DNA of 64,000 nucleotides from an uncultured Paracoccaceae bacterium (GTDB lineage Bacteria; Pseudomonadota; Alphaproteobacteria; Rhodobacterales; Rhodobacteraceae), in NCBI GenBank assembly GCA_947495295.1, contig CANLYJ010000001.1, positions 682,001 through 746,000 on the forward strand. Reading direction: 5' to 3'. Each line of letters opens with the position of its first letter. The first letter of the stretch is position 1. Shown here piece by piece: positions 55,725 to 64,000 of the stretch. Position numbers and translations under genes: made by a program. The notes below the pieces were generated by a model that made no database searches, had not been told where the DNA came from, and saw only the letters and a list, made by a program, of their open reading frames with translations.

Positions 55725-56323
55725 TCAAACGGTTGATGGATATCACCGGGGCACTTGTCGGATTGGTCGTCTTTGGTCTGCCGATGGTCCTGATCGCCCT
55801 GTGGATCAAGCGCGACAGTAAGGGCGACGTGTTCTTTGTGCAGGAACGTCTGGGCCGCGATATCGTGCCCTATAAGATGTATAAATTCCGCACGATGGTT
55901 GAAAACGCCGAACAGATGGGCACCGGTTTGTTCAGCTATGATGATGATGACCGGATCACCCGGGTCGGGCATTTCCTGCGCAAGACCAGCCTTGATGAGC
56001 TGCCGCAGTTTTTCAACATCTTGAACGGCTCCATGGCCTTGGTCGGCCCGCGCCCGCCGGTGACCTATGAGCTGGGCGATATCGCCGATTTCACGCCTGA
56101 GATGAAACGCCGGTTCCGCATGAAGCCGGGGGTGACCGGGCTGGCACAGGTGTCTGGCCGGAATGAACTGGATTGGCCGCAAAAGATCGTTTTTGACAAC
56201 CGCTATATCGACCTGTTTGCCCGGTGGGGTGTGCTGATTGATCTGCGGATTATCCTGCAAACCATCTGGGTCGTGGTGAGCCGCAAAAGCACCATTGAAA
56301 AGCGCAGGCAGGAGCAGCCATGA
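55721..56323 (+). CDS. Initiating sugar transferase (bacterial sugar transferase family)
   Basis: A 200-residue monotopic phosphoglycosyltransferase like PglC. A single N-terminal hydrophobic segment ([24 protein letters not shown]) precedes the domain with [39 protein letters not shown], and [17 protein letters not shown]. It transfers a phospho-sugar from UDP-sugar to undecaprenyl phosphate, starting the repeat unit. It is coupled to both neighbours by 4-nt overlaps. Confidence 0.93.
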   Translation: MIKRLMDITGALVGLVVFGLPMVLIALWIKRDSKGDVFFVQERLGRDIVPYKMYKFRTMVENAEQMGTGLFSYDDDDRITRVGHFLRKTSLDELPQFFNILNGSMALVGPRPPVTYELGDIADFTPEMKRRFRMKPGVTGLAQVSGRNELDWPQKIVFDNRYIDLFARWGVLIDLRIILQTIWVVVSRKSTIEKRRQEQP

Positions 56324-57543
56324 CACTTGATTGGGCAGCGGCGCAGGGTTTGGCCGCAGAACATGGGCGGTCGTTTTTCCTGCTGGATGCTGCGCGGTTC
56401 CGTAGCAATTTCAGTGCCTTGCTGGGCGCGTTTGAAGATCACTACCCGGACGTCAACATCGGCTATTCCTACAAGACCAACTACACCCCCCAGCTTTGCC
56501 GGATCGTGCATGAAATGGGCGGCTTTGCCGAGGTTGTTTCATCCATGGAATATGATCTGGCGCGCCGTCTGGGTGTGCCGGGGTCGCGGATCATTTTTAA
56601 CGGGCCTTACAAGGGGGCGGCGGCGTTCAGGGATGCCGCCCTGTCGGGTGCGACCCTGAACCTTGATAGTGCGCGCGATCTGGCCATGTTGCAGCAGATT
56701 GCGCCGGGGGCGGACGGGCCGGTCAACGTGGTTTTGCGCTGCAACTTTGCCTTGAATGATGACGAAATCTCGCGCTTTGGGCTGGATGTGGATGGGCCGG
56801 AATTTGCGGCGATGCTGGAGGGGGTCGTCCAGCTGCAAGGCGTTGTTCTGAAAGGGTTGCATTGCCATTTTCCAGACCGTGATCTGGACAGTTTCGGACG
56901 GCGGGCGGACCGCCTGATTGAGCTGGTGAACCGCCTGTTCCCGGATCAATTGCCCGATATCCTGAATATCGGAGGCGGCTATTTTGGCAATATGCCGGAA
57001 AGCCTGCGCCAGTCCTTTACATCGCCGCCAGCCAGCTTTGCCGATTATGGCGCGCTGATTGGTGCGCGGTTGACTAAGGGATTGGCAGGGCGTGGAAAAT
57101 TACCTGCGTTGTTTTTGGAACCTGGCACCGCGTTGGTGGCGGATACGCAGCAGTTTTATACGCAGATCGTATCGACCAAGTCAGTGAGAGGGCGCAATTT
57201 TGCGACTGTTGCCGGCAGTGGTTTTGACATCAGCCCAACGGCCCGGTCGCGCAACTTGCCGGTGACGCCGGTGTTGCAGGAACCGCGTAGGGATGACGGC
57301 GAAGCCTTTGATATTGTAGGTTATACCTGCATCGAAAAGGACATCCTGTCAGAGGCTGTGCAGGCCCCGCTGCGGGTGGATGACTTCGTTTGTTATGACA
57401 ATGTCGGGTCCTATTCCGTTGTGATGCGCCCGCCATTTATCCTGCCCGCCAATCCGGTTTTAGTGCGCGATGGTAGTGACTTACGGCTGATCAAGACGCG
57501 CCAGACAATGGATGAGGTTTTCCAGAATTTCCGGTTTGACTGA
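56320..57543 (+). CDS. PLP-dependent decarboxylase, LysA/ODC-like
   Basis: A 407-residue fold-type III decarboxylase. The PLP lysine is Lys52 in IGYSYKTNYTP, and the phosphate-binding region ILNIGGGYFGN and C-terminal YTCIEKDIL with YDNVGSYSVVMRPPF match diaminopimelate or ornithine decarboxylases. The C-x-x-x-D pattern of LysA is represented only partly (CIEKD). It is coupled to the sugar transferase, so its product may be a diamine or amino-acid decoration. The substrate is unknown. Confidence 0.87.
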   Translation: MTLDWAAAQGLAAEHGRSFFLLDAARFRSNFSALLGAFEDHYPDVNIGYSYKTNYTPQLCRIVHEMGGFAEVVSSMEYDLARRLGVPGSRIIFNGPYKGAAAFRDAALSGATLNLDSARDLAMLQQIAPGADGPVNVVLRCNFALNDDEISRFGLDVDGPEFAAMLEGVVQLQGVVLKGLHCHFPDRDLDSFGRRADRLIELVNRLFPDQLPDILNIGGGYFGNMPESLRQSFTSPPASFADYGALIGARLTKGLAGRGKLPALFLEPGTALVADTQQFYTQIVSTKSVRGRNFATVAGSGFDISPTARSRNLPVTPVLQEPRRDDGEAFDIVGYTCIEKDILSEAVQAPLRVDDFVCYDNVGSYSVVMRPPFILPANPVLVRDGSDLRLIKTRQTMDEVFQNFRFD

Positions 57544-57544
57544 T

Positions 57545-58342
57545 ATGAAATTCATCTACATCGAGGTGGACCCGGAACGTGCCGCAGCGGTTGACGCTGC
57601 GGGCGTGGACCGGGTGATGGTTGACCTTGAAATCAACGGCAAGGAAGCCCGCCAGCCGCATATGAACACCGTCATTTCGCGCCATACGCTGGACGATGTG
57701 ACGGCTGTGCGCGGTGCGCTTTCGACGGCGGAATTGCTGGTCCGGGTGAACCCCTTGTTTGAGCGCACGCGCGCCGAGATTGACGCCGTGATTGCCCGTG
57801 GTGCTGATCGGCTGATGCTGCCGATGTTCACCCACCCTGATGAAGTGCGCGCCTTTCGTGATATCGTGGCGGGGCGGGTTCCGGTTACCTATCTGGCCGA
57901 AACGCCTGCCGCGTTGGCCCGGCTGCCTGCGATTGCGGCACTGGATGGTGTTGACGATATTTTGTTGGGTTTGAATGACTTACACCTTGGGTTTGGGCTT
58001 GATTTCATGTTCGAACTGGTCGCTGACGGGGTGATTGAACACGCTGCGGGCATCCTGCGCGATCATGATGTGCCTTTTGGTTTCGGCGGCATTGCCCGGC
58101 TGGGCCATGGGCGTTTGCCTGCGGAACTGGTTCTGTCAGAGCATTTGCGGTTGGGGTCCACGCGGACGATCCTGTCGCGTGATTTTCGGCAAATTCCAGA
58201 TCAAACCGGGTTTGCCGAAGAGATGAAGAAACTGCGCGCGTATCTGGCCGGGCCGATGGATCATGCGGCCAATCAGGCGGAACTGGTCAGGATCACCCGC
58301 GCTATTGCGGACGATATCCGCGCGCGCAAAGGCGGCACCTAA
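57545..58342 (+). CDS. HpcH/HpaI aldolase / citrate lyase-like protein
   Basis: A 265-residue TIM-barrel enzyme of the HpcH/HpaI family, which uses a divalent metal and pyruvate enolate for aldol cleavage or addition. The motifs DRVMVDLEINGKEARQPH, LLVRVNPLFERT, and LMLPMFTHPDEVRAF with TYLAETPAALARL are typical. The start at 57545 follows the decarboxylase stop by 1 nt. It is the last gene of the polysaccharide operon and could make or break a C-C bond in an unusual sugar or acid. Confidence 0.85.
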   Translation: MKFIYIEVDPERAAAVDAAGVDRVMVDLEINGKEARQPHMNTVISRHTLDDVTAVRGALSTAELLVRVNPLFERTRAEIDAVIARGADRLMLPMFTHPDEVRAFRDIVAGRVPVTYLAETPAALARLPAIAALDGVDDILLGLNDLHLGFGLDFMFELVADGVIEHAAGILRDHDVPFGFGGIARLGHGRLPAELVLSEHLRLGSTRTILSRDFRQIPDQTGFAEEMKKLRAYLAGPMDHAANQAELVRITRAIADDIRARKGGT

Positions 58343-58645
58343 GCAACGTTCGGTGGGGTGCGTGACGGTGCCTTTGACACGCGTTCTCGCGGTTTTGCCG
58401 AATCGTCAGTTAACGCTGGGGATTGGTGCCAAAATCACCGGTCTGCAAAGCGTCGGCGACACGTCGGCAAAACGTCGGACCCCTTTTTTCCCAATTCCCT
58501 GTTTAAGGCACCGCGCGGTCCAATTCTAAACGCCCTGTTAACCTTTTGCGATTTCTTGCGAATTATTATCAATAGCATTTACAGTTGCGAATAATTCTCA
58601 TATGCAAAACAAAAGGAACCCCGCTTTCGTGAAAGGCCTCTATCG
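58343..58645. other. Intergenic region upstream of sitA
   Basis: This 303-nt gap has no gene. It holds two Fur/Mur-like sites at 58556-58606, near the right end. The rest is ordinary non-coding sequence, with AT-rich DNA at the presumed promoter. Confidence 0.5.
58556..58606 (+). promoter_or_regulatory. Two tandem Fur/Mur-like metal-regulator sites
   Basis: TTGCGAATTATTATCAATAGC (58556-58576) and TTGCGAATAATTCTCATATGC (58585-58605) share the TTGCGAATWATT core and have a 29-nt period. Both resemble the A/T-rich, roughly palindromic boxes of Fur-family regulators. They lie 40-90 nt before sitA, so Mn- or Fe-responsive repression of the importer is the likely role. Confidence 0.65.
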
Positions 58646-59536
58646 ATGAGACTGACAAAGACATTTCTTGCGTTGATCTGTGCCGCTGGTCTGGCAAATG
58701 GTGCTGCTGCGGACGATGACAAGTTCAAGGCGGTGACGACCTTTACCGTGATTGCCGATATGGCGCGCAATGTGGCGGGTGATGCTGCCGTGGTGGAAAG
58801 TATCACCAAGGCGGGTGCCGAAATTCATGGTTATCAGCCCACCCCACGCGACATCATTCGCGCGCAGGATGCCGATCTGATCCTGTGGAACGGGCTGAAC
58901 CTTGAATTGTGGTTTGCCCAGTTCTTTTCCAACCTGTCCGATGTGCCCAGCGTGACCCTGACTGACGGGATTGCCCCGATGAGCATCGCGGAAGGCGAGT
59001 ATGACGGTAAGCCCAACCCCCATGCCTGGATGAGCCTGTCTGGAGCGCTGGTCTATGTGGATAATATACGCGATGCATTCATAGCGCATGATCCAGAGAA
59101 TGCTGGGACCTACACCGCCAATGCGGAGGCGTATAAGGCCGAAATCACCGCTGCCATCACTCCGCTGCGTGAGGCGATCCTTGCTGTCCCTGCCGATCAG
59201 CGCTGGCTTGTATCCTGTGAAGGTGCGTTCAGCTATCTGGTACGTGATTTTGAGATGCAGGAACTGTACCTGTGGCCGATCAACGCCGATGCCCAGGGCA
59301 CCCCGCAGCAGGTCCGCAAGGTGATTGATGGGGTCCGCGCCAATGACATCCCGGCGGTGTTTTGTGAAAGCACCGTGTCGCAAGCCCCGGCAGAGCAGGT
59401 GGCCCGCGAAACTGGTGCGGTCTATGGTGGTGTGCTTTATGTGGACAGCCTGACAGAAGCGGATGGCCCGGTGCCCACCTATCTGGACCTGCTGCGCGTG
59501 ACGACCGAAACCATCGCGGAAGGATTGACCAAGTGA
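58646..59536 (+). CDS. sitA: Periplasmic metal-binding protein SitA (Mn/Fe)
   Basis: A 296-residue cluster A-I binding protein with signal peptide (ANGAAA-DDD). The four metal ligands are in [21 protein letters not shown] and YVDSLTEAD, the His-His-Glu-Asp set of Mn/Fe-type proteins such as SitA/PsaA. ATGA-type overlap with sitB. The adjacent Fur/Mur-like boxes support manganese or iron uptake and make zinc less likely. Confidence 0.93.
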   Translation: MRLTKTFLALICAAGLANGAAADDDKFKAVTTFTVIADMARNVAGDAAVVESITKAGAEIHGYQPTPRDIIRAQDADLILWNGLNLELWFAQFFSNLSDVPSVTLTDGIAPMSIAEGEYDGKPNPHAWMSLSGALVYVDNIRDAFIAHDPENAGTYTANAEAYKAEITAAITPLREAILAVPADQRWLVSCEGAFSYLVRDFEMQELYLWPINADAQGTPQQVRKVIDGVRANDIPAVFCESTVSQAPAEQVARETGAVYGGVLYVDSLTEADGPVPTYLDLLRVTTETIAEGLTK

Positions 59537-60375
59537 CCGAAACCCAAGGCATCGTTGCCCGCGATGTGACCGTCACCTATCGCAATGGTCATACCGCCCT
59601 GCGCGATGCCGGTTTTGAAATTCCCACCGGCACGATTACTGCCCTTGTTGGCGTCAACGGTGCCGGCAAATCGACCCTGTTCAAGGCGATCATGGGTTTT
59701 GTCCCCGCCGCCCGTGGTGAGATTGAGGTTATGGGGCTGACGGTCAAAGAGGCCTTGCGCCGCAATATCGTGGCCTATGTTCCGCAATCGGAAGAGGTCG
59801 ATTGGACCTTCCCGGTGCTGGTCGAGGATGTGGTGATGATGGGCCGCTATGGCCATATGGGGTTCCTGCGTCGCCCGTCGCAGGCCGATCATCAGGCGGT
59901 CACCGCCGCGCTGGGCCGGGTGAATATGGTTGATTACCGTCATCGCCAGATTGGTGAATTGTCTGGTGGTCAGCGCAAGCGGGTGTTCCTGGCCCGTGCC
60001 TTGGCCCAAGAAGGGCGGGTGATCCTGCTGGATGAGCCGTTTACCGGGGTCGATGTGCAGACCGAAGAATCCATCATCGCCCTGCTGCGCGAAATGCGTG
60101 ATGAAGGGCGGGTGATGTTGGTGTCGACCCATAACCTCGGCTCTGTCCCCGAATTCTGCGACCGCACTGTGTTGGTGAAGGAAACCGTGCTGGCCTATGG
60201 CCTGACGGAGGCCGTGTTTACCCGCGAAAATCTGGAACACGCTTTCGGCGGCGTGCTGCGCCACTTTGTTCTGGGCGGGTCGGACCTGCATGATGATGAT
60301 GACAGCCGCCAGATCCGGGTGATCACCGATGATGAACGCCCATTTGTCGTTTATGGCGACGAGGCAGGCAAATGA
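59533..60375 (+). CDS. sitB: Metal ABC transporter ATP-binding protein SitB
   Basis: A 280-residue ATPase. Walker [12 protein letters not shown], signature [15 protein letters not shown], Walker [13 protein letters not shown] and switch histidine STHNL are intact. The C-terminal tail is acidic ([10 protein letters not shown]) and probably flexible. It energises the metal importer formed with the next two permeases. Confidence 0.94.
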   Translation: MTETQGIVARDVTVTYRNGHTALRDAGFEIPTGTITALVGVNGAGKSTLFKAIMGFVPAARGEIEVMGLTVKEALRRNIVAYVPQSEEVDWTFPVLVEDVVMMGRYGHMGFLRRPSQADHQAVTAALGRVNMVDYRHRQIGELSGGQRKRVFLARALAQEGRVILLDEPFTGVDVQTEESIIALLREMRDEGRVMLVSTHNLGSVPEFCDRTVLVKETVLAYGLTEAVFTRENLEHAFGGVLRHFVLGGSDLHDDDDSRQIRVITDDERPFVVYGDEAGK

Positions 60376-61229
60376 TCGCCACGCTGCTGGAACCTTTCGC
60401 CTATACCTACATGTTCAACGCGATGTGGGTCAGCGCCTTGGTCGGGGCCGTTTGTGCGTTTCTATCCGCCTATCTGATGCTGAAAGGCTGGTCGCTGATC
60501 GGTGACGCGCTGAGCCATTCCATCGTGCCGGGTGTTGCCGGTGCCTATATGCTGGGTCTGCCTTTTGCGTTGGGCGCTTTTGCCGCCGGTGGGCTGGCGG
60601 CGGGGGCGATGCTGTTTCTGAACCAGCGGTCCGGGTTGAAGGAGGATACGATCATTGGCCTGATCTTTACCTCCTTCTTTGGGCTGGGTCTGTTCATGGT
60701 GTCGCTATCGCCGACATCTGTCAGCGTGCAGACGATCACCATGGGCAATATTCTGGCAATTACGCCTGCTGATACGTTGCAGCTGGCGATTATCGGCTTT
60801 GTCACGCTGGCCGTGCTGCTGGCCAAGTGGAAAGACCTGATGGTCACGTTTTTTGATGAGAACCATGCGCGGTCCATCGGGTTGCGCCCGGATGTGCTGC
60901 GGGTTGTTTTCTTTACGCTTTTGTCGGCGTCTTGTGTGGCTGCGTTGCAGACGGTCGGTGCGTTTTTGGTGATTGCCATGGTCGTGACGCCGGGGGCGAC
61001 CGCCTATCTGTTGACGGACCGGTTTCCGCGGTTGCTGGTGCTAAGCGTGGCGATTGGGGCTGGGACCAGCTTTGTTGGCGCTTATCTGAGCTATTTTCTG
61101 GATGGGGCGACCGGGGGGCTGATCGTGTCATTGCAGACGCTGATCTTTCTCGCGGCTTTCTTTCTTGCCCCCAAACACGGCTATCTGGCCGCCCGCCGCA
61201 AGGCCGCCATGGCGTTGGAGCGGGGCTGA
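60372..61229 (+). CDS. sitC: Metal ABC transporter permease SitC
   Basis: A 285-residue inner-membrane permease with about eight to nine hydrophobic segments, of the ABC-3 family. The conserved segment [19 protein letters not shown] near residue 37 is diagnostic. It is coupled to sitB by 4 nt and touches sitD by 1 nt. Two related permeases in tandem are typical for SitABCD. Confidence 0.93.
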   Translation: MIATLLEPFAYTYMFNAMWVSALVGAVCAFLSAYLMLKGWSLIGDALSHSIVPGVAGAYMLGLPFALGAFAAGGLAAGAMLFLNQRSGLKEDTIIGLIFTSFFGLGLFMVSLSPTSVSVQTITMGNILAITPADTLQLAIIGFVTLAVLLAKWKDLMVTFFDENHARSIGLRPDVLRVVFFTLLSASCVAALQTVGAFLVIAMVVTPGATAYLLTDRFPRLLVLSVAIGAGTSFVGAYLSYFLDGATGGLIVSLQTLIFLAAFFLAPKHGYLAARRKAAMALERG

Positions 61230-62050
61230 TGGAAACGCTGTTCTTCCCGTTTCAGTTTGCGTTCATGAACAACGCCTTTGTGATGATGCTGATCATCGCT
61301 GTGCCGACCAGCCTGCTGTCTTGCTATCTGGTGCTGAAAGGTTGGTCGCTGATGGGCGACGCGATCAGTCATGCGGTGTTGCCGGGGGTTGTTGTCGCCT
61401 ATCTGCTGAATATTCCGCTGATCATCGGGGCGTTTTGTGCGGGCATGGTCTGTGCCCTGTCCACCGGGTTTCTGGCTGAAAACAGCCGGGTGAAACAGGA
61501 TACCGTCATGGGGATCGTGTTTTCGGGGATGTTTGGGTTTGGCATCGTCCTTTACACCAAGATCACGACCGATGTGCATCTGGATCATATCCTGTTTGGC
61601 AATATGCTGGGTGTGTCTGCGGCCGATCTCTGGACGGCCGGGGTGATTGCCGCGTTTGTTGCGCTTGCGGTGCTGGCCAAGCGGCGCGACCTGATGTTGC
61701 ATGCCTTCGATCCGATACAGGCGCAGGCTGTGGGGTTACCCGTGCGTTGGCTGCATTACGGGCTGTTATCGCTGATATCACTGACCATCGTGGCGACCCT
61801 GTCGGCGGTGGGGATCATCCTGTCGATTGGGTTGCTGATCGCACCGGGCGCGATTGCGTTTTTGGTGACCCGCCGCTTTGCTTTGATGTTGCCGATTGCG
61901 GTGGGTGTGACGGCGGTGTCGGGGTTTCTGGGTGTTTATCTGAGCTTTTTCATTGATAGCGCGCCTGCACCGACGGTGATCCTGGTGCTGACCGTGATCT
62001 TTATCGCGGCCTTTGTGCGGGCGAACTTGCGCGCCCGCGCTACGGCGTGA
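61229..62050 (+). CDS. sitD: Metal ABC transporter permease SitD
   Basis: A 273-residue permease paralogous to SitC, with LKGWSLMGDAISHAVLPGVV. The start METLFF is at 61229, sharing one base with the sitC stop; the longer upstream frame is a shadow of sitC. The 3' end overlaps the convergent gatZ/kbaZ gene by 11 nt. Confidence 0.93.
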   Translation: METLFFPFQFAFMNNAFVMMLIIAVPTSLLSCYLVLKGWSLMGDAISHAVLPGVVVAYLLNIPLIIGAFCAGMVCALSTGFLAENSRVKQDTVMGIVFSGMFGFGIVLYTKITTDVHLDHILFGNMLGVSAADLWTAGVIAAFVALAVLAKRRDLMLHAFDPIQAQAVGLPVRWLHYGLLSLISLTIVATLSAVGIILSIGLLIAPGAIAFLVTRRFALMLPIAVGVTAVSGFLGVYLSFFIDSAPAPTVILVLTVIFIAAFVRANLRARATA

Positions 62051-63293
62051 AGCCTGCGGCCTGATAATAGCGGCTGATGCAGCGGGTGATGTGGTTTTGG
62101 ATCAACTGATCGGGGTCGGTCGGGATGTCGCCGAATGAGAGCCCCATGAAGGCTTGAGAGATCATGGTTTCGGGGATGTCAGCCTGATGCAGGTTCCGGA
62201 TCAGCGTTTTGAACGCCGCGCCGACATGTGGGTCGTTCCAGTAATACCTGATCCGGTCGCTATAGCTGTAGATGCGCTGTGTTGCGATTTCTGACTGGGT
62301 GCCGTGGTAATAGTCTTGCCAGTTGCCGGGGTTTTGCGTCATCTGTTGGTCCAGCACGGCGCGGATGTTTGAAGGGTTGGCGCAGGTCTGTTGTTCAAGA
62401 CCGGCGAGCGCCCAGACCGCTTCGCGAAAGCGGAAGGTCAGTTCGGGGCCGACTTTCAGGAAGAAAAAATGCTGTTTGACCAGATCGGCCAAGGCGGCGG
62501 TGGATTGGTAATCGGTTGAATGTGCCTCGAACGTCAGGCCGTCATGGTTGAGGATCGCGTCACTGAGCGGCTGCGCCTTTGCAGGTATGAAGGGGTAGAT
62601 GGAGCTGTGACCAAAATCGACGCCGGGTTGGGTGACGACTGACACCACGCGGCCCCACGCATCTGTCAGCCCGCGCGCGGCAAATGCATCGTGATGCGTG
62701 CTGATCGTGTCGGCCAAGCGGGCAGGGGAGGTCACGTCGAGTGCTGCGGGTTCTTCGGTTTCGCCGCCGGGGATCGGTACTTCGGTCCCGATGATATAGG
62801 CTAGTTTGCCGGGGTCAGGCGCGTGGGTTTCGGCCACGGCACACAGGTCGGCCGCCCGTTCAGCGATTTGCGCGAAACTGGGATTGGGTTCGCCGCCGCA
62901 GGCCATGCTGGCATCAAGATGGATTTTGGTGAAACCGGCGCTGACGTAATCCTTTACCATCGCGCGCGCCTTGGTCATCGCCTGATCCAGTGGTTCGGAT
63001 TTCCATGGGTTGGGCCCAAGGTGGTCGCCGCCAAGGATCAGGTTTTCCATCGGCATTCCGGCATCTTGCGCCATGCCTTTCAACCAATCCACGAAATCAG
63101 CAGGGGTCATGCCGGTATAGCCGCCATCCTGATTAACCTGATTGCATGTCGCCTCTATCACGGCAGGGAAATTATGGGTGGATGCATAGGCCAGTACCGC
63201 GCGCAGCACTTGTTCATTTGCGGTACAAAAGCAAGGGAGGCCAATGGCATTGCCGGTGCGGTTTTGAGAGATCAGATCGTGGGCAAGGGCCAT
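62040..63293 (-). CDS. Tagatose-bisphosphate aldolase subunit GatZ/KbaZ-like
   Basis: A 417-residue TIM-barrel protein of the GatZ/KbaZ family, usually a chaperone-like or auxiliary partner of the class II aldolase GatY/KbaY. NLILGGDHLGPNPWKSEPL, KIHLDASMACGGEPNPSF, and GTEVPIPGGETE are diagnostic. The start at 63293 has GAAGGAAG just upstream; the 53 upstream codons look non-coding. No GatY partner is visible in the window. It is divergent from a LacI-type regulator and probably part of a hexitol or sugar catabolic locus beyond the right edge. Confidence 0.9.
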   Translation of the reverse strand: MALAHDLISQNRTGNAIGLPCFCTANEQVLRAVLAYASTHNFPAVIEATCNQVNQDGGYTGMTPADFVDWLKGMAQDAGMPMENLILGGDHLGPNPWKSEPLDQAMTKARAMVKDYVSAGFTKIHLDASMACGGEPNPSFAQIAERAADLCAVAETHAPDPGKLAYIIGTEVPIPGGETEEPAALDVTSPARLADTISTHHDAFAARGLTDAWGRVVSVVTQPGVDFGHSSIYPFIPAKAQPLSDAILNHDGLTFEAHSTDYQSTAALADLVKQHFFFLKVGPELTFRFREAVWALAGLEQQTCANPSNIRAVLDQQMTQNPGNWQDYYHGTQSEIATQRIYSYSDRIRYYWNDPHVGAAFKTLIRNLHQADIPETMISQAFMGLSFGDIPTDPDQLIQNHITRCISRYYQAAGFTP

Positions 63294-63463
63294 TATGCTT
63301 CCTTCATTTGTTATTGCCTTTGGTGTTGACCGCAGCCGATTGGCTTGCCTACAGTCGATCAAAAAATATCGCGCGTAAAGATTTGGATAGTACCCCGGTG
63401 GCGTAATTTGGTTTGCGATGGCAAGGTGGCACGGGGGCGCAGAAACGATCAAGTAGGTACCGC

Positions 63464-64000
63464 ATGGGTGAACGTAAAATCAAGAATATGGAAGAGTTTG
63501 CGGAGGTTAGCGGAATCTCGCGCCCGACCGTTTCGAAGTATTTCCATGACCCTAGCAGCGTGCGCAAATCCACCCGTGGCAAGATCGAGGCGGCGCTGGA
63601 GGAATATGATTACCGGCCGAATTTCTATGCGGTTAATCAAAACCGCAAGCTGACAAAAACCATTGGCGTTGTTGTGCCCAACCTCGCTGACCCGTTTTTC
63701 GCGGAAATTGCCCGGAATATCGAACGGCGCTGCATGGACGCAGGATATGCGCCAACCCTGTTCGGGTCACATGGTGAACCGGAACTGGAATCAGAGATTT
63801 TGGATAACCTGCGCCTGCTGAAACCGGCGGGTGTATTGATCGCCCCGCTGGGCCGGGCGACCGATAAAAAGGTGCTGGCGGCGTTCTGCCGTGATGTGCC
63901 AACTGTCCTTTTTGATAGTAATTTAGAGGGTTTGGGCGATTATTTCGTTGGGTCCGACAATTATAGCTTTGTTGCTCAGACGGTCACTTACCTATGTCGT
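63464..64000 (+). CDS. LacI-family transcriptional regulator (3' truncated)
   Basis: The open frame runs through the right edge for 179 codons. The N-terminal HTH (NMEEFAEVSGISRPTVSKYF) and hinge (YRPNFYAVNQNRKLTKTIGV) are those of LacI/GalR proteins, followed by the start of the periplasmic-binding-like sensor domain (VVPNLADPFFAEIARNIERR). ATG at 63464 is preceded by a weak GTAGG. It is divergent from gatZ/kbaZ and probably controls the shared promoter region between 63294 and 63463. Confidence 0.88.
   Translation, partial: MGERKIKNMEEFAEVSGISRPTVSKYFHDPSSVRKSTRGKIEAALEEYDYRPNFYAVNQNRKLTKTIGVVVPNLADPFFAEIARNIERRCMDAGYAPTLFGSHGEPELESEILDNLRLLKPAGVLIAPLGRATDKKVLAAFCRDVPTVLFDSNLEGLGDYFVGSDNYSFVAQTVTYLCR

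Overview
The window looks like a chromosomal segment of a marine Rhodobacteraceae (Roseobacter-group) alphaproteobacterium. The evidence is protein similarity recognised by eye, the core gene order murA - DUF2948 - hisD - UPF0262 - phosphatase - infA - maf - RNase E/G - yacG - tRNA-Phe, and a moderately GC-rich sequence. No species is claimed.

Positions 1-12900 hold acyl and methylamine-type catabolism. A left-truncated DgcA-like flavin/FeS demethylase faces an acyl-CoA synthetase across a triple hairpin. A minus-strand beta-oxidation locus follows: MerR regulator, acyl-CoA dehydrogenase, GST, thiolase, NTF2-like protein and FadJ-type enzyme, with a LiuR-like palindrome upstream. Then come a second MerR regulator and two hotdog thioesterases. 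Positions 12869-21442 carry a MATE exporter, pyrD, a DUF952 gene, a periplasmic 5'-nucleotidase and a four-gene polyamine-type ABC importer with an internal terminator after the binding protein. Positions 21521-28305 are housekeeping: tRNA-Thr(GGT), murA to yacG, tRNA-Phe(GAA).

Positions 28306-42251 form an AT-richer genomic island inserted at the 3' end of tRNA-Phe. Its tyrosine integrase lies at the far end, paired arm-type repeats sit inside both ends, and an imperfect copy of the tRNA end marks the right boundary. The cargo is a type I restriction-modification operon (hsdR-hsdS-prrC-hsdM). The prrC gene encodes a convincing homologue of the anticodon nuclease PrrC, so restriction appears to be backed by a tRNA-cleaving abortive response. 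The island also carries three small unknown proteins, a AAA/primase-helicase-like replication protein with an eroded Walker A loop, and a serine recombinase with a 9-bp inverted repeat just upstream. Fragments of an older integrase and a phage-type replication protein lie just outside the right end.

Positions 42776-58342 are a surface-polysaccharide region. It starts with a low-GC four-gene cassette (carrier protein, SDR, adenylating ligase, GNAT) that looks like a small acyl-group synthesis and transfer module. It continues with a WbpM/PglF-type dehydratase, an OPX export lipoprotein, a PPP phosphatase, a flippase, a glycosyltransferase, a methyltransferase, an FAD-binding protein, a class IV aminotransferase, an initiating sugar transferase, a LysA-like decarboxylase and an HpcH/HpaI aldolase. 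The last genes are coupled and suggest an unusual amino-acid-derived component. Positions 58556-62050 are a SitABCD-type Mn/Fe importer behind two Fur/Mur-like boxes. The window ends with a GatZ/KbaZ gene and a divergent LacI-family regulator cut by the right edge.
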